From assembly GCA_964551035.1 (NCBI GenBank), contig CAZKBK010000002.1, positions 62,001 through 126,000 of the forward strand: 64,000 nucleotides of DNA, in the 5' to 3' direction. The translations under genes and the position numbers were made by a program. Positions 60,667 to 64,000 of this stretch are shown here, piece after piece. Each line of letters starts with the position of its first letter. The first letter of the stretch is position 1. Below the pieces are notes generated by a model. That model had not been told where the DNA came from. It did not search any database and saw only the letters and a list, made by a program, of their open reading frames with translations. Source of the stretch: Chryseosolibacter sp964551035 (GTDB lineage Bacteria > Bacteroidota > Bacteroidia > Cytophagales > Cyclobacteriaceae).

Positions 60667-62496
60667 CTATTTCGAATTATAATCGGAGTAAAGAACCTGC
60701 TGGTAAGCCTTACTGAGGTTTAGATCGGCCGGTGTGGCGCCTTCGTTGATCACAAAACGTTTTGCGTTATGATCGTACACCACCCATGTCTCGTCGGTTA
60801 CAAACCCGTATCCATTGTTGAAAAAGTACGCCGCGAATGACTTCGCCGTTGGTGAAAACAGATTCTTGCTGAACCTGAACGGGGTCGTCGCCGCTCCGAG
60901 TTGTGCCAGCAACGTGGTCGCGATGTCGGTTTGATTGCCAATGGTGTGGATCACGGAATCGCCTTTCACCGCGCCGCCGGTCAACAGCAAGGGAATTCTG
61001 AACCGCTCGCGCGCGGTCAACTCCTTGTTTCCCGGCAAACGATGCCCGTGGTCCGCTACCATAATGACAACCGTGTTGTCCCACCATGCGCTCGCCTTCG
61101 CCCGCTGTATGAAGTCGCCGAGGTGTTTATCGGTATAGTTGCAAGCGTTAAAGAAAAGGGATTCAGGATCATCGCCGGCGAACACCGGTTCCATCGGCAC
61201 ATCGAATGGTTCGTGACTGCTGAGGGAGAGAATCACTTTAAAGAAGGGGTTGGCGGCGGTATCGCACTCGGCAAACGCGCGGTCAAATACGAGGTGGTCA
61301 TGAACGCCCCACTTCCCTGTCGCCGTGGCGTCGGGAAAATCTTCCTGCGTGGTGAGCCGGGCAAAATTGCTGTGGGTGAGATACGACCTGAAATTGGCAA
61401 AATCGGGGTCCCCGCCGTAAACGAAGGAGGTATGATAACCCAACGCGTTCATCCGGTGAATGAGATTGGGCAGATACTGACTCTTTGCCGGTGATTTGAT
61501 GATGCTGGTCCTGGTCTGCGCCGGATACCCGCTGAGGATGCTGATCAACCCTTTGTCGGTGCGATCGCCGCTGGAATAGAAGTTCGTGAACAAGATTCCT
61601 TCGTCGCAGAGCGCATTGAGGTTTGGTGTTACTCCTTCACGCCCGCCGAGGGGCTCAATCACATCGGCGGTGAAGCTTTCTAGAATGAACAGGATGACGT
61701 TCGGCTTTGGATTACTCAAAACCTGAATGGTGGTATCCCCATTCTCGTAGAGCGAACGAAAGGCGGACCGGGCAAGGTCCTTGTCGTAGAAGTCTTCCGG
61801 GTAATTCCCCTCGCCCTTTGTCACCGTGTACAAAAAGTTCCAGACCACGTTGATGGCCGCGTGGTTTGCAAAGCTTTTTGTTTTGTGGAAATAAACGAAT
61901 CCTGTGTTCATCGGCGCCACCGTGAAACTTCCACGGATCGGGATAATGCATAGCGCTGTAATGCACAGCCAGGTCAGCGCATGCCATTTGGGGAGTTGCG
62001 GAAGAAATCTTAATGGGGGCGCCAGCCACCGCCCATACCCAAAGAATGACGCGGCCACCAGGACGGCGAAAATCAGTATCAGCTTTACAACAACCCATGC
62101 GTCGACGCTTCCGAAGGCTTCCGCTTCCGCCCCGGAGAGGTAAAACAGGGGCGTCGTGTCCATCCGGAATCCCCAATGCCGGTAGAGTTCGGCGTCGACA
62201 ACGGCGATGAGGCAGGAAAGGAAAATAGCGAAATAGAAGATTGCATTCAACAGGGGTGCCAGCCATTTCACGCGGACAAATGCCGACAACGTGAACATCA
62301 GGGCCGCAAACATGATGAAGTATCCGCTCATGCTGATATCCATCCGCAGCCCATTCCAGAAAACGAGAAAGACTTCGCCACCGTTGAGCGCAGACGTCCG
62401 GTCGGCGTTGTAGGTCAAAAAAAACGCGCGGAGTATGATTTGAAGGGCTACCCAGAATGCCGCAAACCCCGCGAGGAGCTTCAGTCGTTGTCGCAT
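60667..62496 (-). CDS. LTA synthase family membrane sulfatase
   Basis: 609 residues from ATG 62496 (MRQRLKLLAGFAAFWVAL); a longer frame to 62622 lacks family support. Five membrane helices (about 1-200) are followed by an extracytoplasmic sulfatase-fold domain: ILFILESFTADV (metal Glu), the nucleophile Thr in SSGDRTDKGLISIL, HDHLVFDRAF and MVADHGHRLPG (metal Asp/His). Relatives transfer phosphoglycerol or phosphoethanolamine; in a Gram-negative Bacteroidota a lipid or glycan phospho-transfer role is more likely than lipoteichoic acid synthesis. Exact substrate unknown. Confidence 0.88.
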   Translation of the reverse strand: MRQRLKLLAGFAAFWVALQIILRAFFLTYNADRTSALNGGEVFLVFWNGLRMDISMSGYFIMFAALMFTLSAFVRVKWLAPLLNAIFYFAIFLSCLIAVVDAELYRHWGFRMDTTPLFYLSGAEAEAFGSVDAWVVVKLILIFAVLVAASFFGYGRWLAPPLRFLPQLPKWHALTWLCITALCIIPIRGSFTVAPMNTGFVYFHKTKSFANHAAINVVWNFLYTVTKGEGNYPEDFYDKDLARSAFRSLYENGDTTIQVLSNPKPNVILFILESFTADVIEPLGGREGVTPNLNALCDEGILFTNFYSSGDRTDKGLISILSGYPAQTRTSIIKSPAKSQYLPNLIHRMNALGYHTSFVYGGDPDFANFRSYLTHSNFARLTTQEDFPDATATGKWGVHDHLVFDRAFAECDTAANPFFKVILSLSSHEPFDVPMEPVFAGDDPESLFFNACNYTDKHLGDFIQRAKASAWWDNTVVIMVADHGHRLPGNKELTARERFRIPLLLTGGAVKGDSVIHTIGNQTDIATTLLAQLGAATTPFRFSKNLFSPTAKSFAAYFFNNGYGFVTDETWVVYDHNAKRFVINEGATPADLNLSKAYQQVLYSDYNSK

Positions 62497-62642
62497 TGGA
62501 ACTTGATCGGGACAAAGATAACAGAGTGTACAATCCAGGGAAGTGCCGGGGGAATTTATCAAATCCCGCCGGGCCGTGTGCCGGTATTTCAGGCTTGTCG
62601 ATTCAATATTTATCAGTAACATTGAACATTCAATCTTACCTT

Positions 62643-64000
62643 ATGAGTCGCGTATCAACGATAGCCCTGGTCCTCGCCGTGACGGGTCTTGTTTTTGTTT
62701 CCTGTGAAAAGAAGGAGCCCGCAGACACCGTTATCCTCGGCGGGACGATCTACACCGTGGATTCCGAAAATCCCAGGGCGGAGGCCGTGGTGGTAAATGA
62801 TGGGATAATCGAATATGCCGGAAAAGCGTCCCAGGCCCGTCTTTACATCGGGGATAATACTGATGTAATTGATCTTAAGGGCCAAACCATGACACCCGGC
62901 TTCATCGAGGGTCACGCGCATATCATGGGCGTTGGGTACAACGAAATGAACCTCGACCTGATGGATGTCAAGAGCTATGCAGAATTGGTCGATCGCGTCA
63001 GGGAAGCTGCCCGCAAGGCGCCTCCCGGCCAGTGGATTCTGGGAAGGGGATGGCATCAGGATAAATGGGAAACGAAACCCGATAAAATGGTGAAGGGCTT
63101 TCAGACGCATCACCTGCTGTCGGAAGCATCGCCCGACAACCCGGTATTCCTGCGCCACGCCAGCGGTCACGCGGCGATGGCCAATGCCAAGGCCATGGAG
63201 ATCGCCGGCGTCAATCCACTCTCCATTGAAAAGCTAAACGAGGGGCTTGCCGGCGACGGAGGTGAGGTAATTGTCGATGAACTTGGCAACCCCACGGGCA
63301 TTTTTAACGAGCGTGCCATGAGCCTGATCGCGCGCCATGTCCCGGAAGACACTGAAGAGACGGATGCGCAGGCCCTCGACCTCGCCATCAAGGCTTGTTG
63401 GCGCAATGGCATCACCAGCTTCCACGACGCGGGCGCAACCCGCGAAAGCATTGCCCTTTTCGAACGTTTTCGTGATGAAGGCAGGCTTGGCGTTCGCCTG
63501 TATGTGATGATCACTGGTTATGATCGTGATCTGGTGCATGAGTGGTTGGCAAAAGGACCCTTGATCGATTCCGGTGGCTGGCTTACGATCCGGTCGATCA
63601 AACTGAATTGTGACGGTGCTCTTGGCTCGCGCGGTGCCTGGTTGCTGGAGCCGTACACCGACCGGCCCGATTTTTACGGCATGGCCACACTGCCCATGGA
63701 TACTGTACTTAAGACGGCCCGGATGGCTTTGGATGCCGGCTTCCAGGTATGCTCGCATGCCATCGGCGACCGCGCCAATCGGGAGATCCTCGACCGCTAC
63801 GAAATGGCGTTCCGGGAATTTCCGGACAAGGGCGATCACCGTTTCCGGATCGAACACGCGCAACATCTGCACCCCGACGATATTCCACGCTTCGGGTCGC
63901 TGGGTGTTATTCCCGCCATGCAGGCGATCCACATGTCGTCTGACCGCCCGTGGGCCATTGACCGGTTGGGAGAAAAGCGAATTAAGGAAGGCGCGTACAT
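62643..64000 (+). CDS. YtcJ-like amidohydrolase lipoprotein (3' truncated by window)
   Basis: The frame is open from ATG 62643 to the end of the window (452 codons visible). MSRVSTIALVLAVTGLVFVSC is a lipoprotein signal with Cys21 lipidated. The body shows MTPGFIEGHAHIMG (HxH metal ligands), GRGWHQDKWE, ITSFHDAGA, SIKLNCDGALGSRGA, VCSHAIGDRAN (metal His) and RIEHAQHL, as in the amidohydrolase_3/YtcJ family. It probably acts as a metal-dependent hydrolase on the periplasmic face of a membrane; the substrate is unknown. It is divergent from the LTA-synthase-like gene by 146 bp. Confidence 0.85.
   Translation, partial: MSRVSTIALVLAVTGLVFVSCEKKEPADTVILGGTIYTVDSENPRAEAVVVNDGIIEYAGKASQARLYIGDNTDVIDLKGQTMTPGFIEGHAHIMGVGYNEMNLDLMDVKSYAELVDRVREAARKAPPGQWILGRGWHQDKWETKPDKMVKGFQTHHLLSEASPDNPVFLRHASGHAAMANAKAMEIAGVNPLSIEKLNEGLAGDGGEVIVDELGNPTGIFNERAMSLIARHVPEDTEETDAQALDLAIKACWRNGITSFHDAGATRESIALFERFRDEGRLGVRLYVMITGYDRDLVHEWLAKGPLIDSGGWLTIRSIKLNCDGALGSRGAWLLEPYTDRPDFYGMATLPMDTVLKTARMALDAGFQVCSHAIGDRANREILDRYEMAFREFPDKGDHRFRIEHAQHLHPDDIPRFGSLGVIPAMQAIHMSSDRPWAIDRLGEKRIKEGAY

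Noticed and set aside
60667..62496. Lipoteichoic acid synthesis by the LTA-synthase-like protein
   Set aside because: The gene context and all other features indicate a Gram-negative Bacteroidota; the family fold is clear, but the LTA function does not follow.

Overview
The window is a stretch of a Bacteroidota chromosome, most likely from the Cytophagales. The evidence is type IX secretion (T9SS) type B sorting domains with PorP/SprF partners, a Bacteroidota-style AMP nucleosidase, a TamB homologue, Bacteroidota-type -33/-7 promoter elements (TTTG and TAnnTTTG), and tandem MacB/FtsX-type permeases. I cannot name a genus with confidence. There are no tRNA or rRNA genes, no insertion sequences and no CRISPR arrays; the one structural RNA I recognise is RNase P RNA.

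Layout. (1) 1-11921: a tandem array of surface-protein cassettes. The unit is [secreted beta-helix protein] - [large repeat/PKD adhesin ending in a T9SS type B sorting domain] - [PorP/SprF outer-membrane protein]. The first unit is cut by the window start and the third has no PorP gene. Units 1 and 2 share a 2128-bp direct repeat (868-2995 and 6102-8229) with no difference found. It begins inside the adhesin gene and ends exactly at the porP stop codon, so the N-terminal halves differ while the sorting domain and its secretion partner are the same. (2) 12072-20740: housekeeping and metabolism (UMF1-type MFS transporter, AMP nucleosidase, orphan HsdR_N-like protein, alanine dehydrogenase, fused 2-oxoacid dehydrogenase E1, lipoprotein, LuxE-like acyl-protein synthetase, a 39-residue lipoprotein with a good promoter). 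(3) 20940-31207: an NtrC-like regulator without a DNA-binding domain, rnpB, TamB divergent from TsaD, a hot-dog thioesterase, SmpB and an NlpC/P60 hydrolase. (4) 31287-36741: an operon for non-phosphorylative L-fucose breakdown (two SDR dehydrogenases, lactonase-like amidohydrolase, FAH-type hydrolase, FucP symporter, mutarotase), led by an HNH gene and lacking the L-fuconate dehydratase. (5) 36865-38761: TetR regulator with a perfect operator palindrome and a fabF. (6) 38764-40519: ECF sigma/anti-sigma pair divergent from a small LuxR-type HTH protein. (7) 40609-50946: sigma-54-dependent two-component system divergent from an HlyD/ABC/FtsX export cluster with two matching sigma-54-like promoters. 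(8) 50966-64000: IPP isomerase, ligase-associated helicase and PdeM nuclease, PiT phosphate transporter, secreted esterase, CapA-like protein, LTA-synthase-like sulfatase, and a lipoprotein amidohydrolase cut by the window end.

How the parts work together. The strongest candidate for an undescribed system is the cassette array. Direct repeats larger than most genes would let RecA-type recombination delete or amplify a whole 5234-bp unit, joining new adhesin N-termini to a constant sorting domain/PorP module. The second most informative pattern is the sigma-54 circuit of region 7: a GAFTDA-type activator, its histidine kinase, and two near-identical -24/-12 elements in front of the export genes.
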